Assembly: GCA_964432995.1 (NCBI GenBank)
Contig: CAYSPU010000035.1
Coordinates: forward strand, 1 to 30,964
DNA from: CAYSPU01 sp964432995
GTDB lineage: Bacteria; Verrucomicrobiota; Verrucomicrobiia; Limisphaerales; JAHDYP01
Direction of reading: 5' to 3'
DNA length: 30,964 nucleotides
Made by a program: the position numbers and the translations under genes. Below, in pieces: positions 24,701 through 30,964 of the stretch (positions are counted from its first letter, which is position 1; every line of letters begins with the position of its first letter). The notes under the pieces are model-generated. The model was not told the origin of the DNA. It made no database searches and was given only the letters and a program-made list of their open reading frames with translations.

Positions 24701-24862
24701 AACGCGGCCTACTTGTCGCGAGAACCGCTCGGGCGCGGCCAGGTGATCCTGTTCGCGGGACCGCCCGCCTTTCGCGGCGCGTCGCATGGCACCTCGCGTC
24801 TGCTCCTCAATGCCATGGTCTACGGTCCCGGTTGCGGTGCCAGCCCGGTCATCCGTCCATAG
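21797..24862 (+). CDS. Secreted M14 zinc carboxypeptidase with a C-terminal class-I-glutamine-amidotransferase-like domain
   Basis: 1021 aa from TTG 21797, preceded by GGAG (21787-21790) 6 nt upstream; the Arg-rich n-region then RSLLLLALLGGALPLAAALA is a signal peptide. The metallocarboxypeptidase site is intact: zinc ligands H175 and E178 (TIHGDETEGSD) and H291 (VDAHGMGAQETH), the substrate Arg in NPDGRERF and LNRDW, and the general base E367 (GILYEQARVAED). Residues about 650-800 (IVIVAREGVRSGDYG, YNVLVIPEAAP, WVKNGGTLIATGSA) resemble the class I GATase/DJ-1 fold seen at the C terminus of many Bacteroidetes and Verrucomicrobia M14 proteins. A charged Lys/Glu/Ala linker near 895-935 precedes a final beta-rich part. 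Probably trims peptides outside the cell or in the periplasm, possibly products of the neighbouring protease. Start codon is the least certain point. Confidence 0.9.
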   Translation: MKRSLESSGADSRPGTRRSPGRNRRHPALRSLLLLALLGGALPLAAALAPSPLPGLRSTNEFFPGTTYRASVPSPDRLLGFPMAERAATAAQIEQCLRAWTNAAPDRTRLVEYARSHEGRPLHYLVLTAPKNLERIDEIRAGLARLGDPRGLAAAEAEALIARLPAVGWLAYTIHGDETEGSDAALAVIYHLLASEDAPVERLLSDVVVIVDPLMNPDGRERFLKMVAEHRGTSPNVDDQSLLHRGYWPQGRGNHYLFDLNRDWIYGVHPESRGRIRAVAEWNPQLFVDAHGMGAQETHLFSPPREPINPNIPKERERWSELFARDQAAAFDREGLRYYTGEWNEEWYPGYANAWASYRGGVGILYEQARVAEDAVRRPGGSLLSYRDSVRHHVIGSMANLGTLAANAKELLRSYYRTRQEASAADGPYARRTFAFLPSANRARWNDLVELLRLQGFAVYQATQAVAVAEAADPLGRTRRNVTLPPGTLLVPNRQPLGHLVAAMLEFDPRLSEPVLARERQELLQKGGTRIYDVTAWNLAMMYDLPALTLATDLPAGTTLLAAPSNPPSPAQMSEPPAPVALVFDGADDRSVTAAARLLERGVAVRVAERPFRLDDRDFARGSVVVVPLDNQGFADGTEAAVRTVAGELGIGVSVVRSGLGPGEAPDIGAAWFRRVEPPRIVIVAREGVRSGDYGAVWHLIDHRLGIRHSQVPERSLNDLGRYNVLVIPEAAPSAWSANFLAQLKDWVKNGGTLIATGSAAVPLAAEKAEFSRVRLLPDVLGQLADYEVAVLREWQGKDVRLPKAEDLWSHLTQPGLTYPWPMTNAAFPDEKELKRRDAWQQIFMPQGAMVAGRVDTNHWLTFGCDEILPVLAAGGPVLMVGSGAQAVIRYGVLSRASAAAAPDKTEKPKEPRTAESKGAGDETGAASGDKREKRETPRVGWCVLPPETELRLRMSGLLWPEAAHRLANAAYLSREPLGRGQVILFAGPPAFRGASHGTSRLLLNAMVYGPGCGASPVIRP

Positions 24863-24869
24863 CCCGGAC

Positions 24870-24894
24870 ATTTCACGCTCGCCGCGTGTGAAAT
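24870..24894. terminator. Hairpin between convergent genes (atttcac / gtgaaat)
   Basis: The arms atttcac (24870-24876) and gtgaaat (24888-24894) enclose gctcgccgcgt, which can itself pair acgc with gcgt in an alternative register. It sits 8 nt after the carboxypeptidase stop and before the converging HEAT gene. It is a candidate bidirectional terminator; the lack of a U-tract lowers certainty. The following gaaatatgctgggtagc may be part of a dispersed repeat. Confidence 0.45.
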
Positions 24895-25018
24895 ATGCTG
24901 GGTAGCGGGGAGCTGCCGGGAAGGCGTCGGCGTCGCCCCCCCTGGAGGCAAGGCATCGAGGTCAAACAGGAAAGGGTTCCTGTCCTCCGGGTGTTTCGCC
25001 TCCGCGCGTGCCTCGCCG

Positions 25019-25576
25019 TTACTGCGGCGACGCCACGGCGGTCTTCTTGGTCGGCACCAGGCGCTGGCTGGGGTAACCTGAAACCTTCTCGCCGCGTTTG
25101 CGGAGGGACTCGGCGACGTTCGGTTTGAAGTCCGCGGGGACCGTCTTGAGCGCATCCTTCAGCGCGTTGAGCGATTTGCGGCCGGGGATCCGCTGCAGCA
25201 CACAACGGGCGTCCTCGCGCAACTCGGGGTTGCCGAGCAGCGCCGACACTGCCGGGACCGAGGCGTCGCCGCCGACCTCGGACAGAAGCCAGAGGACTTC
25301 GCGTCGCACCGCGACGGAATCCGAGCCGAGGGCGGCGATGAGGGCGGTCTCGACCGCGCCGGCTTCCTTGCCGATGCCGGTTCGGGCGGCGTGATGGACC
25401 GTCCCCTCGAGGGCGCGCCGGGCGGCTCGGCGGACTTCGACATTCGCGTCCCCCAGGAGCGGGGCGATGGCAGGGACCACCGGGGCTCCGATAGCCGGGG
25501 CGGAGTGGATTGCCTCGGCCCGTTGTTTGTCGTCCTTGCCTTTGAGGGCGGCTACAATTTCAGCATTCGAGTTCAT
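25019..25576 (-). CDS. HEAT-repeat protein
   Basis: 185 aa of paired helices: IVAALKGKDDKQRAEAIHSA, VVPAIAPLLGDANVEVRRAA, VETALIAALGSDSVAVRREV, SVPAVSALLGNPELREDARC and LNALKDALKTVPADFKPNVA follow the roughly 37-residue HEAT pattern with the usual (A)R-R-A-A positions. No catalytic residues and no signal peptide are seen. HEAT repeats mediate protein contacts. The start ATG 25576 lies 2 nt after the TGA of the oxidoreductase gene, so the two are very probably co-transcribed and co-translated, suggesting a partner or regulatory role for the oxidoreductase. In related bacteria HEAT units are often fused to or adjacent to dehydrogenases; that is general knowledge and not proof here. The C terminus (VPTKKTAVASPQ) is likely disordered. 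Confidence 0.8.
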   Translation of the reverse strand: MNSNAEIVAALKGKDDKQRAEAIHSAPAIGAPVVPAIAPLLGDANVEVRRAARRALEGTVHHAARTGIGKEAGAVETALIAALGSDSVAVRREVLWLLSEVGGDASVPAVSALLGNPELREDARCVLQRIPGRKSLNALKDALKTVPADFKPNVAESLRKRGEKVSGYPSQRLVPTKKTAVASPQ

Positions 25577-25578
25577 GC

Positions 25579-26934
25579 TCAGAGGCAGTAGGGGTATCGC
25601 TGCGGGCGGCTCATGAGGCGACGGGCCTGGTCGTCGCCGACGATTTCCTGTTTCTCCGGGTTCCACTGGAGCTTGCGGCCCAGGACGAGCGAGAGGTTTC
25701 CGAGGACACAGAGGTCGGCGACGCGCACCCCGGCCTCGATGTTCATGATGGTGCGGCGTCCGGTGCGGATGCCTTCGAACCAATCCTCGTGGTGACTGAA
25801 CCCGGGGCTCTTGGGGACGTCGACGCCGTTGGCCGGCTTTTCGAATTTCTGGGCCTTCGGTTCGGTCCAGGTGCCGCCGTCGCCGCCCCAGAGGACCAGG
25901 GTATCCTTGTCTCCGTGGTAGACGGCGCCGTAGTCGGAATGGTGCTTGCGCTCTTCGTTCTCGTAAGGCACGCGGTTGCCGGGTTGGGCCCAGACGAGGG
26001 TCCAGTCCGGGTTCTTGAATTCGTAGACGACCTCCATGTCGATGGCGGTGTCCCAAAGGCCTTTGGTGGGGAGGGTGCCTTTGGCCTCGACGCTGACCGG
26101 TCCGCGGTAGTCGGCGTTCATGAGGTGGAGGGCGCAGCTCATGACGTGGGCGCCGCGGTCGCGGATTTGGCCGCCGCCGGATTCCATGATCCAGCGGAAG
26201 GTGCCGTGGCAGTAGCGGGGGTTGTAAGGGCGCCAGCGCATCGGTCCGAGCCAGAGATCCCAGTCGAGTTCGGGCGGCGGGTTGGAATCCGGGAGGGGTT
26301 TGTTGTCGACGGGGCTGGCGTAGTGCCAGCAGGTGACTTTGCGGACGGCGCCGAGCATGCCGTTGGCGAGGTAGAGGTGGGCCAGGTAACAATCGCGTTG
26401 GGAGCGGCCCTGGGAACCAACCTGGACGGCAATTCTGTTGCTCGTGGCAGCGGCGACCATGGCCTTGCCTTCCTCGATGGTGCAGCAGGCCGGTTTCTCG
26501 ACATAGACGTGCTTGCCGCACTCGGCCGCGTGCACGGTTTGAACGCCGTGCCAGTGGTCCGGAGTGGCGATGATCACGGCGTCGATGTCCTTCCGCTCGA
26601 GCAGCGCCCGGTAATCCCGATAGGGTGTGCTCTTGGATCCGGCCTTGCGCCAGGCGGCGGCGAGGCGTTTCTCGTCGGCGTCGCAGACGGCGGCGACGGC
26701 GACGTCGCCCCGGGCGTTGGCGCGGCCGGCCGTGAAGTCCAGGTGGCCGCCTCCCATGCCGCCGACGCCGATGTGACCGATAACGATGCGGCTGTTGGCG
26801 CCGGGTTGGCCCTGTGCCCCCAGCACCCGTGAGGGCACGAATTGGGGCAAGCCCAGCGCGGCACCCGCGGCCAGGGCGGAGCCGGCGGAGCTGAGGAAGG
26901 TTCGTCGAGGAATCCGGGCGGTAGGTTTGGCCAT
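25579..26934 (-). CDS. Gfo/Idh/MocA-family oxidoreductase with Tat signal
   Basis: 451 aa. The twin-arginine signal is RIPRRTFLSSAGSALAAGAA, exporting a folded enzyme to the periplasm. The NAD(P)-binding Rossmann motif is IGHIGVGGMGGGHL, the dinucleotide-loop DADEKRL follows, and VIIATPDHWHG and KHVYVEKPAC carry the family catalytic Lys (EKP). C-terminal blocks IMESGGGQIRDRGAHVMSCA and HHEDWFEGIRTGRR are typical of the Planctomycetes/Verrucomicrobia branch. Substrates of this branch are usually sugars or inositols but are not predictable. ATG 26934 is preceded by AAAGGTG with a 7-nt spacer; an in-frame start at 26988 would place the RR motif too far inside. It heads an operon with the HEAT-repeat gene. 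Confidence 0.93.
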   Translation of the reverse strand: MAKPTARIPRRTFLSSAGSALAAGAALGLPQFVPSRVLGAQGQPGANSRIVIGHIGVGGMGGGHLDFTAGRANARGDVAVAAVCDADEKRLAAAWRKAGSKSTPYRDYRALLERKDIDAVIIATPDHWHGVQTVHAAECGKHVYVEKPACCTIEEGKAMVAAATSNRIAVQVGSQGRSQRDCYLAHLYLANGMLGAVRKVTCWHYASPVDNKPLPDSNPPPELDWDLWLGPMRWRPYNPRYCHGTFRWIMESGGGQIRDRGAHVMSCALHLMNADYRGPVSVEAKGTLPTKGLWDTAIDMEVVYEFKNPDWTLVWAQPGNRVPYENEERKHHSDYGAVYHGDKDTLVLWGGDGGTWTEPKAQKFEKPANGVDVPKSPGFSHHEDWFEGIRTGRRTIMNIEAGVRVADLCVLGNLSLVLGRKLQWNPEKQEIVGDDQARRLMSRPQRYPYCL

Positions 26935-27070
26935 AAATGACACCTTTCGGCCGGGCTGCGGGTCGGCCTCGCAGCCGGCATACGACACATTTTCAGTTCC
27001 GACGCCTTGCGGGCGCGCCCCAGGGACCTGCGGAATGCCAGTTGGCGGCTCCTGCCGATGCAGGATCGGT

Positions 27071-27541
27071 CTACTCCTTCAGGAAGCTCTTGAGCATCCA
27101 GACCGTCTTCTGATGGAGCGTGATGCGCTCGATCATGAGGTCCTGGCTCTCGGCGTCGTTCGCGGAACCAGCCAGGTCGCGGGCCTCGGCGGCATCGGCC
27201 ATGAGCTTCTCGTTGGCGGTGATGAGCGCGCGCACATACGCCTCCTGTGACAAGGGCGAGGCGAATTCCTTCATCCGGGCCGTCTGGGCGAATTTGCTCA
27301 ATCCGCCGATGGCATAAGCGCCGAGGGCGCGAATGCGTTCGGCGATTTCATCGATTGCCTCAAACAGCTCTTCGTATTGCGTTTGGAAGGCGGTGTGGAG
27401 GCCGAAGAAGCCCCGTCCTTCGACGTTCCAGTGCGCCAGGTGCGTTAGGGCCATGAGCGCGTAGGAGTCGGCGAGCACTTGATTCAGGCTGTCGGTGAGG
27501 CGAGTGCCGGTTTTCGTGGAGGAGTCTTTCGATTTCTTCAT
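27071..27541 (-). CDS. dps: Dps-family ferritin-like protein
   Basis: 156 aa from ATG 27541 (an upstream ATG 27571 is in frame). The Dps ferroxidase pattern is complete: H37 (AHWNVEG), H49 (GLHTAFQ), D64 and E68 (AIDEIAERIR). Spacing of 12, 15 and 4 residues equals that of E. coli Dps H51/H63/D78/E82. Dps forms a dodecamer that oxidises Fe(II) with H2O2 and stores Fe(III), protecting DNA from hydroxyl radicals. The basic N-terminal tail (MKKSKDSSTKTG) may bind DNA. The gene is divergent from a TonB-dependent receptor with 81 nt between starts, and a catalase lies about 2.9 kb away, pointing to peroxide or iron control. No regulator is visible. Confidence 0.93.
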   Translation of the reverse strand: MKKSKDSSTKTGTRLTDSLNQVLADSYALMALTHLAHWNVEGRGFFGLHTAFQTQYEELFEAIDEIAERIRALGAYAIGGLSKFAQTARMKEFASPLSQEAYVRALITANEKLMADAAEARDLAGSANDAESQDLMIERITLHQKTVWMLKSFLKE

Positions 27542-27622
27542 AGGCGTGATCCAGTCGATGGGCTGTATCATTACCGAGGTTGAGGGGGGCGTCAATAGGA
27601 CCCGCGAGGCCTTGGACACCAC
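27542..27622. promoter_or_regulatory. Shared divergent upstream region of dps and the TonB receptor
   Basis: Eighty-one nt. Read on the minus strand it contains ggTAATGATAcag at about 27564-27576, matching the TAATGATA core of the Fur-box consensus, but the rest of the 19-bp box is absent. Only a weak, single-copy resemblance, so Fur control is a guess. No clear -10/-35 pairs. Confidence 0.2.
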
Positions 27623-29830
27623 ATGAGCAGGGTTTCTGCTGGACCGTCGGACAACCGTTTTGGGATCTTGCGCCGCATGTTACGGGCATCATTCGCTCCA
27701 CGACTTCGGATAGTCACCTTGGCCTTCCTGGCGGTGAGCGGCATCGCCCGGGCCCAGGAAGGAACGACGGCGCCCATTCCGGCCCCCGGCACCAACACCA
27801 TCCACGAACTCCCCGTCATGCTCGTCACCGCCACCCGCACGGAGGAGGATCCGTTTTCCCTGCCGTATTCGGTCGGTGTGGTGACGAGACGGGACCTCGA
27901 GGGCAAGCTGCCGCGCACCACGCCGGAGGCGCTCCGCGAACTGCCCGCGGTGATGCTCCAGAAGACCGCCCACGGCCAGGGATCCCCCTATCTGCGCGGC
28001 TTCACCGGTTTCCGCACGCTCCTGCTGGTGGACGGCATCCGGCTGAACAACTCGACGTTCCGCGATGGCCCCAACCAATACTGGAGCACGGTGGACGCCC
28101 TGTCGCTGGACCATCTCGAGGTGGTGCGGGGGCCCAGCTCGGTCCTCTATGGCAGCGACGCCATCGGGGGCACCGTCAACGCGCTCAGCAAGGGGCGGAA
28201 TGACTACGCGGGCGCGTTCGGTGCGAACGGCAATCTGCTGTACCGTTTCTCCTCCGCGGAAGAGTCCCAGGTCCTGCGCCCGGAATTCAGCGGTCATCAG
28301 GACGGCCGGGTGGGCCTGTACGCGGGGGCGTCGCTCAAGGAGTTTGGCGACCTCCAGGGCGGCGATGAGGTGGGCCAACAGCCACACACGGGTTACCGCG
28401 AATGGGACATCGACCTGAAGGCGGAGTATCGGATCACGCCCGAGTCGCGTCTGGTTTATGGCCATCAAACGGTGCGGATGGACGATGCCTGGCGGACCCA
28501 CTCGACGGTTTACGGCGTGCTCTGGTCGGGAACGACGCGCGGTACGGATCTCCGACGCTCGTTCGATCAGCCGCGGGACCTGGATTACCTCCAGTTCCAC
28601 GCGGAGCAACTGGAGGGACTGGTGGAGGAAGTGCACGCGAGTGTGTCTCTCCACCAGCAGGGGGAAGTGGAGAATCGCATCCGGGGCAATCGCGCGCGGC
28701 AGGTGCAGACGGTCGACGTGGACACCCTCGGGCTTTGGGCGCAGTTGGAGAGCCCCTCGTGCCTGGGCCGCCTGGTCTATGGCGCGGAGTACTACCGCGA
28801 CTGGGTCGATTCCTCGTATCGGGGTTATGACGCCGCCGGCAACCTCACAACCGTGCGCGTGCAGGGTCCGGTGGCGGACGACGCGACCTACGATCTCGTG
28901 GGGGTCTATCTCGAAGACCAGGTGTCCTTCCTGGCCGACCGTTTGGATTTCATCGTGGGGGGGCGCTACACGCACGCCGCCGTGGACGCCAACCGGATTC
29001 GCGATCCTTCCACCGGCTCGACCTTCGCGCTGGCCGACTCCTGGAACAACGTGGTCGGAAGCGGGCGGTTGCTCGGCCGCATCGACTCCGCGGAACACGT
29101 GCTCGTCTACGCCGGCGCCTCCCAGGGGTTTCGTGCGCCCAACCTCTCCGACCTGACGCGCTGGGACGCCGACTGGGGATTGGAAGTGCCCAGCCCCGGC
29201 GTCGAGCCGGAGTTGTTCCTCTCCTTGGAGGCGGGCGCCCGCGTGCGCTGGAACCGATTCCAATTCGAGGCCGCGTATTACCACACGCTGCTGGACGACC
29301 TGATCGTGCGCATCCCGACCGGGGAGGATGTGGATTCCGTTCCGGTGGTGACCAAGGAGAACTCCGGCGAGGGCTACGTCCACGGCGTGGAATTGACCGG
29401 GAGCGTCCAGCCGCTGCGGGACTGGACGTTGTGGGCCAACTTCAGTTGGATGCGCGGCGAGGTGGAAACCCCGGTGATCGCCGGTGGGGACGAGGTGACC
29501 GAGCCCGTGAGCCGCTTGATGCCGACCACGGTGAATTCGGGGCTGCGCTGGCGTCATCCGCGGGGGCGCGTCTGGGCCGAGTTCGCGGCGACGTGGGCGG
29601 AGAAGCAGGATCGGCTGGCGTCCAACGACAAGCTCGACACGCAGCGGATCCCCGTGGGGGGCACACCGGGCTACGACGTCTACCACCTGCGCGCCGGCTG
29701 GAGTCCCTGCCGTTTTGCCAGCATCACCGCCGCCCTGGAGAATCTCACGGACGAGGACTACCGGATTCACGGCTCCGGCCTCAACGAGGCCGGCCGCAAC
29801 TTCATCCTCATGGCGGAGTTGCGGTTCTGA
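27623..29830 (+). CDS. TonB-dependent outer-membrane receptor
   Basis: 735 aa. Signal peptide (RIVTLAFLAVSGIARAQ) followed by a possible TonB box (LPVMLVTATRT). Plug domain at about 70-190: EALRELPAVMLQKTAHGQGS, LRGFTGFRTLLLVDGIRLNN and LEVVRGPSSVLYGSDAIGGT. The remaining 540 residues give alternating hydrophobic strands of a 22-stranded barrel and end NFILMAELRF, with a terminal aromatic as in outer-membrane barrels. It imports a bulky ligand (siderophore, heme, vitamin or oligosaccharide) using energy from TonB. The ligand is unknown; adjacency to dps and catalase makes iron likely, which is an inference. ATG 27623 is taken; ATG 27677 is a good alternative. The last 23 nt overlap the 3' end of the opposite ankyrin gene. 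Confidence 0.92.
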   Translation: MSRVSAGPSDNRFGILRRMLRASFAPRLRIVTLAFLAVSGIARAQEGTTAPIPAPGTNTIHELPVMLVTATRTEEDPFSLPYSVGVVTRRDLEGKLPRTTPEALRELPAVMLQKTAHGQGSPYLRGFTGFRTLLLVDGIRLNNSTFRDGPNQYWSTVDALSLDHLEVVRGPSSVLYGSDAIGGTVNALSKGRNDYAGAFGANGNLLYRFSSAEESQVLRPEFSGHQDGRVGLYAGASLKEFGDLQGGDEVGQQPHTGYREWDIDLKAEYRITPESRLVYGHQTVRMDDAWRTHSTVYGVLWSGTTRGTDLRRSFDQPRDLDYLQFHAEQLEGLVEEVHASVSLHQQGEVENRIRGNRARQVQTVDVDTLGLWAQLESPSCLGRLVYGAEYYRDWVDSSYRGYDAAGNLTTVRVQGPVADDATYDLVGVYLEDQVSFLADRLDFIVGGRYTHAAVDANRIRDPSTGSTFALADSWNNVVGSGRLLGRIDSAEHVLVYAGASQGFRAPNLSDLTRWDADWGLEVPSPGVEPELFLSLEAGARVRWNRFQFEAAYYHTLLDDLIVRIPTGEDVDSVPVVTKENSGEGYVHGVELTGSVQPLRDWTLWANFSWMRGEVETPVIAGGDEVTEPVSRLMPTTVNSGLRWRHPRGRVWAEFAATWAEKQDRLASNDKLDTQRIPVGGTPGYDVYHLRAGWSPCRFASITAALENLTDEDYRIHGSGLNEAGRNFILMAELRF

Positions 29831-30353
29831 AGCCGCGGGCAAGCCTCCGCGCGCCGCGCCAGCATTGGGCCACACAGGACGAGATGGGGATCATCCACCG
29901 CGCCGAGAAGCCCAGGCGATTCCGGCGGTTGAGCGAGGCCCCGTGCCGCTCGAGCAGCTTGACCATGCGGGTCCTCCCGAACAGGGCGGCAAACATCACC
30001 GGCGTCATCCCCACCCCGTTGTCGGCGTCGATGCTCGCCCCTCGTCCGAGCAGCAGCGTGGCGATGTCTTCGTATCCTTTGAAGGCGACGCCGCCGAGCG
30101 GGGTTTGGCCGTGGTCATTGCGGCGATCGACCTCCGCCCCGTGCTCCAGGAGCATCTGCACGGTGTCCTTCCGATCATGGTAGCTCGCGAGCATCAGCAG
30201 CGAGTTGCCCCGGGCGTCGGACAGGTTCACCGGGAGACCGTGACGCAGCATCTCGCGCAGGGGGTCGGTCTCGCCGTCGCGCGCGAAGTCGAGCGCCATG
30301 GCCTGGAGTTCGGCGTAACGCCTTTCCTCAGCTTCGGTGGTGACGACGTGCAT
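29808..30353 (-). CDS. Ankyrin-repeat protein next to catalase (AnkB/Cj1386-like)
   Basis: 181 aa with no signal peptide. Ankyrin units: GNSLLMLASYHDRKDTVQML, GQTPLGGVAFKGYEDIATLL and GMTPVMFAALFGRTRMVKLL (about residues 47-135), with flanking capping sequence. It lies 38 nt after the catalase stop codon on the same strand, an operon arrangement known in Pseudomonas aeruginosa (katB-ankB) and Campylobacter jejuni (katA-Cj1386), where the ankyrin partner is needed for full catalase activity or heme delivery. The same function is inferred here. The last 30 residues (RWMIPISSCVAQCWRGARRL) do not look like ankyrin and may be a read-through tail, since they run to the overlap with the TonB receptor gene. 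ATG 30353 starts the frame; ribosome site weak. Confidence 0.85.
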   Translation of the reverse strand: MHVVTTEAEERRYAELQAMALDFARDGETDPLREMLRHGLPVNLSDARGNSLLMLASYHDRKDTVQMLLEHGAEVDRRNDHGQTPLGGVAFKGYEDIATLLLGRGASIDADNGVGMTPVMFAALFGRTRMVKLLERHGASLNRRNRLGFSARWMIPISSCVAQCWRGARRLARGFRTATPP

Positions 30354-30391
30354 GGGAAGCCCCCATCCGCAGGAGCGCGTACGCTGCGGGG

Positions 30392-30964
30392 CTACTTGCC
30401 CGCCGCGCGATTCTTCACGCCCAGGGCTTTGGCGACGCCGGCCGCGTAGCGCGGATCCGCCTTGTGGAAGTGGACCAACTGGCGTTGCACGATCTTCTCC
30501 GGAACGCCCGCCATGGACGCGGCGACGTTCTTGAACAGCCGCCGCTGCTGGTCCGCTGTCAGCAGGCGGAACAGGTTTCCCGGCTGCGTGAAGTCGTCGT
30601 TGCCTTCCCGATGATCGTAGCGATCGGCGTCGCCGGAAATCTTGAGCGGCGGCTCGGCAAAGCGCGGGTCCTGGGCGGGCCCGCCGAAGCTGTTCGGCTC
30701 GTAGTAGGCGTCGGTGGCCTTCGGGGCGTCGAACCGCATGGGGCCATCCGCGTGGTAGGTGCTCACCGCCCCCTTCGGACGGTTAACGGGCAGCATCTCG
30801 TAGTGTGTCCCCACCCGATACCGATGCGCGTCGGGGTACGAGAAGATCCGCGCCTGGAGCATCTTGTCCGGGGAGAAACCGATACCGGGCACGATATTCG
30901 AGGGGCTGAAGCAGGACTGCTCGACCTCGGCGAAGTAGTTCTCGGGATTGCGATTCAGCTCGAG
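30392..30964 (-). CDS. Monofunctional heme catalase, C-terminal part (5' end off window)
   Basis: 190 codons of a clade-3-type small-subunit catalase; the gene starts beyond the right edge. The frame is open to 30964 and reads LELNRNPENYFAEVEQ and IVPGIGFSPDKMLQARIFSY, whose RxFSY-x-D-x-H-R-Y-R region holds the proximal heme Tyr (RIFSYPDAHRYRVG). HYEMLPVNRP and NDDFTQPGNLFRLL are further family blocks; the C terminus ends KALGVKNRAAGK, so there is no large-subunit flavodoxin-like extension. It decomposes H2O2 in the cytosol or periplasm (the targeting signal is outside the window). The GTG at 30892 is only an internal valine, not a start. It forms an apparent operon with the ankyrin gene 38 nt downstream. 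Confidence 0.95.
   Translation of the reverse strand, partial: LELNRNPENYFAEVEQSCFSPSNIVPGIGFSPDKMLQARIFSYPDAHRYRVGTHYEMLPVNRPKGAVSTYHADGPMRFDAPKATDAYYEPNSFGGPAQDPRFAEPPLKISGDADRYDHREGNDDFTQPGNLFRLLTADQQRRLFKNVAASMAGVPEKIVQRQLVHFHKADPRYAAGVAKALGVKNRAAGK

Noticed and set aside
27689..29875. 728-aa open frame antisense to the TonB receptor
   Set aside because: His/Arg/Pro/Val-rich translation without domain signatures, fully antisense to a clear receptor gene; a typical high-GC shadow.
30392..30892. Complete 166-aa protein starting at 30892
   Set aside because: The GTG at 30892 is an internal valine of the catalase; the frame stays open with catalase sequence to the window edge.

Overview
This is a high-GC chromosomal window with no phage, plasmid, CRISPR or rRNA/tRNA signature that I can see. 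The gene set suggests a free-living or particle-associated Verrucomicrobiota bacterium, possibly near Limisphaerales/Pedosphaera; this taxonomic call is an inference. It rests on a Tat-exported Gfo/Idh/MocA oxidoreductase, two secreted PQQ-like beta-propeller proteins, a giant secreted protease carrying Calx-beta, Ig-like and delta-60 repeats, a DUF1680/GH127-type pseudogene, and several short intergenic sequences that look like dispersed repeats.

Layout. 1-3.7 kb: a class V aminotransferase-fold enzyme converges on (and overlaps) a secreted beta-propeller protein; a repeat-rich 0.9 kb gap follows. 3.7-6.3 kb: rsmD overlaps a secreted class-A-like serine hydrolase, then comes a gap holding a plausible 56-aa gene and a receiver-only response regulator. 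6.3-10.2 kb: a UbiA-type prenyltransferase is divergent from a two-gene operon of a TraB/GumN protein and a CLC channel with CBS domains. 10.3-13.6 kb: a second class V aminotransferase, a four-helix membrane protein of the YvlD/holin-4_2 type, and a secreted clan GH-A glycoside hydrolase. 14.0-16.7 kb, minus strand: a second beta-propeller protein and a GH127-like pseudogene with an internal deletion and an amber stop. 17.0-24.9 kb: a 1448-aa subtilisin-family protease and a 1021-aa M14 carboxypeptidase, both with signal peptides. 25.0-26.9 kb, minus strand: a Gfo/Idh/MocA oxidoreductase followed after 2 nt by a HEAT-repeat protein. 27.1-30.96 kb: Dps is divergent from a TonB-dependent receptor, which converges on an ankyrin protein lying directly downstream of a catalase gene that runs off the right edge.

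How it works together. Most of the window serves secreted degradation of polymers (protease, carboxypeptidase, glycosidase) and the sugar or quinoprotein-like functions typical of such bacteria. The right end reads as an iron and peroxide module: Dps, a TonB receptor, and a catalase-ankyrin pair like katA/Cj1386 or katB/ankB. I found no clearly new system. The best leads are the catalase-ankyrin/Dps/TonB block, the protease with a domain inserted into its catalytic core and seven exactly periodic 147-bp repeats, the CLC protein with changed ion-pathway residues, the decayed GH127 gene, and the unannotated 56-aa ORF. Long ORFs antisense to the large genes are high-GC shadows and were left out.
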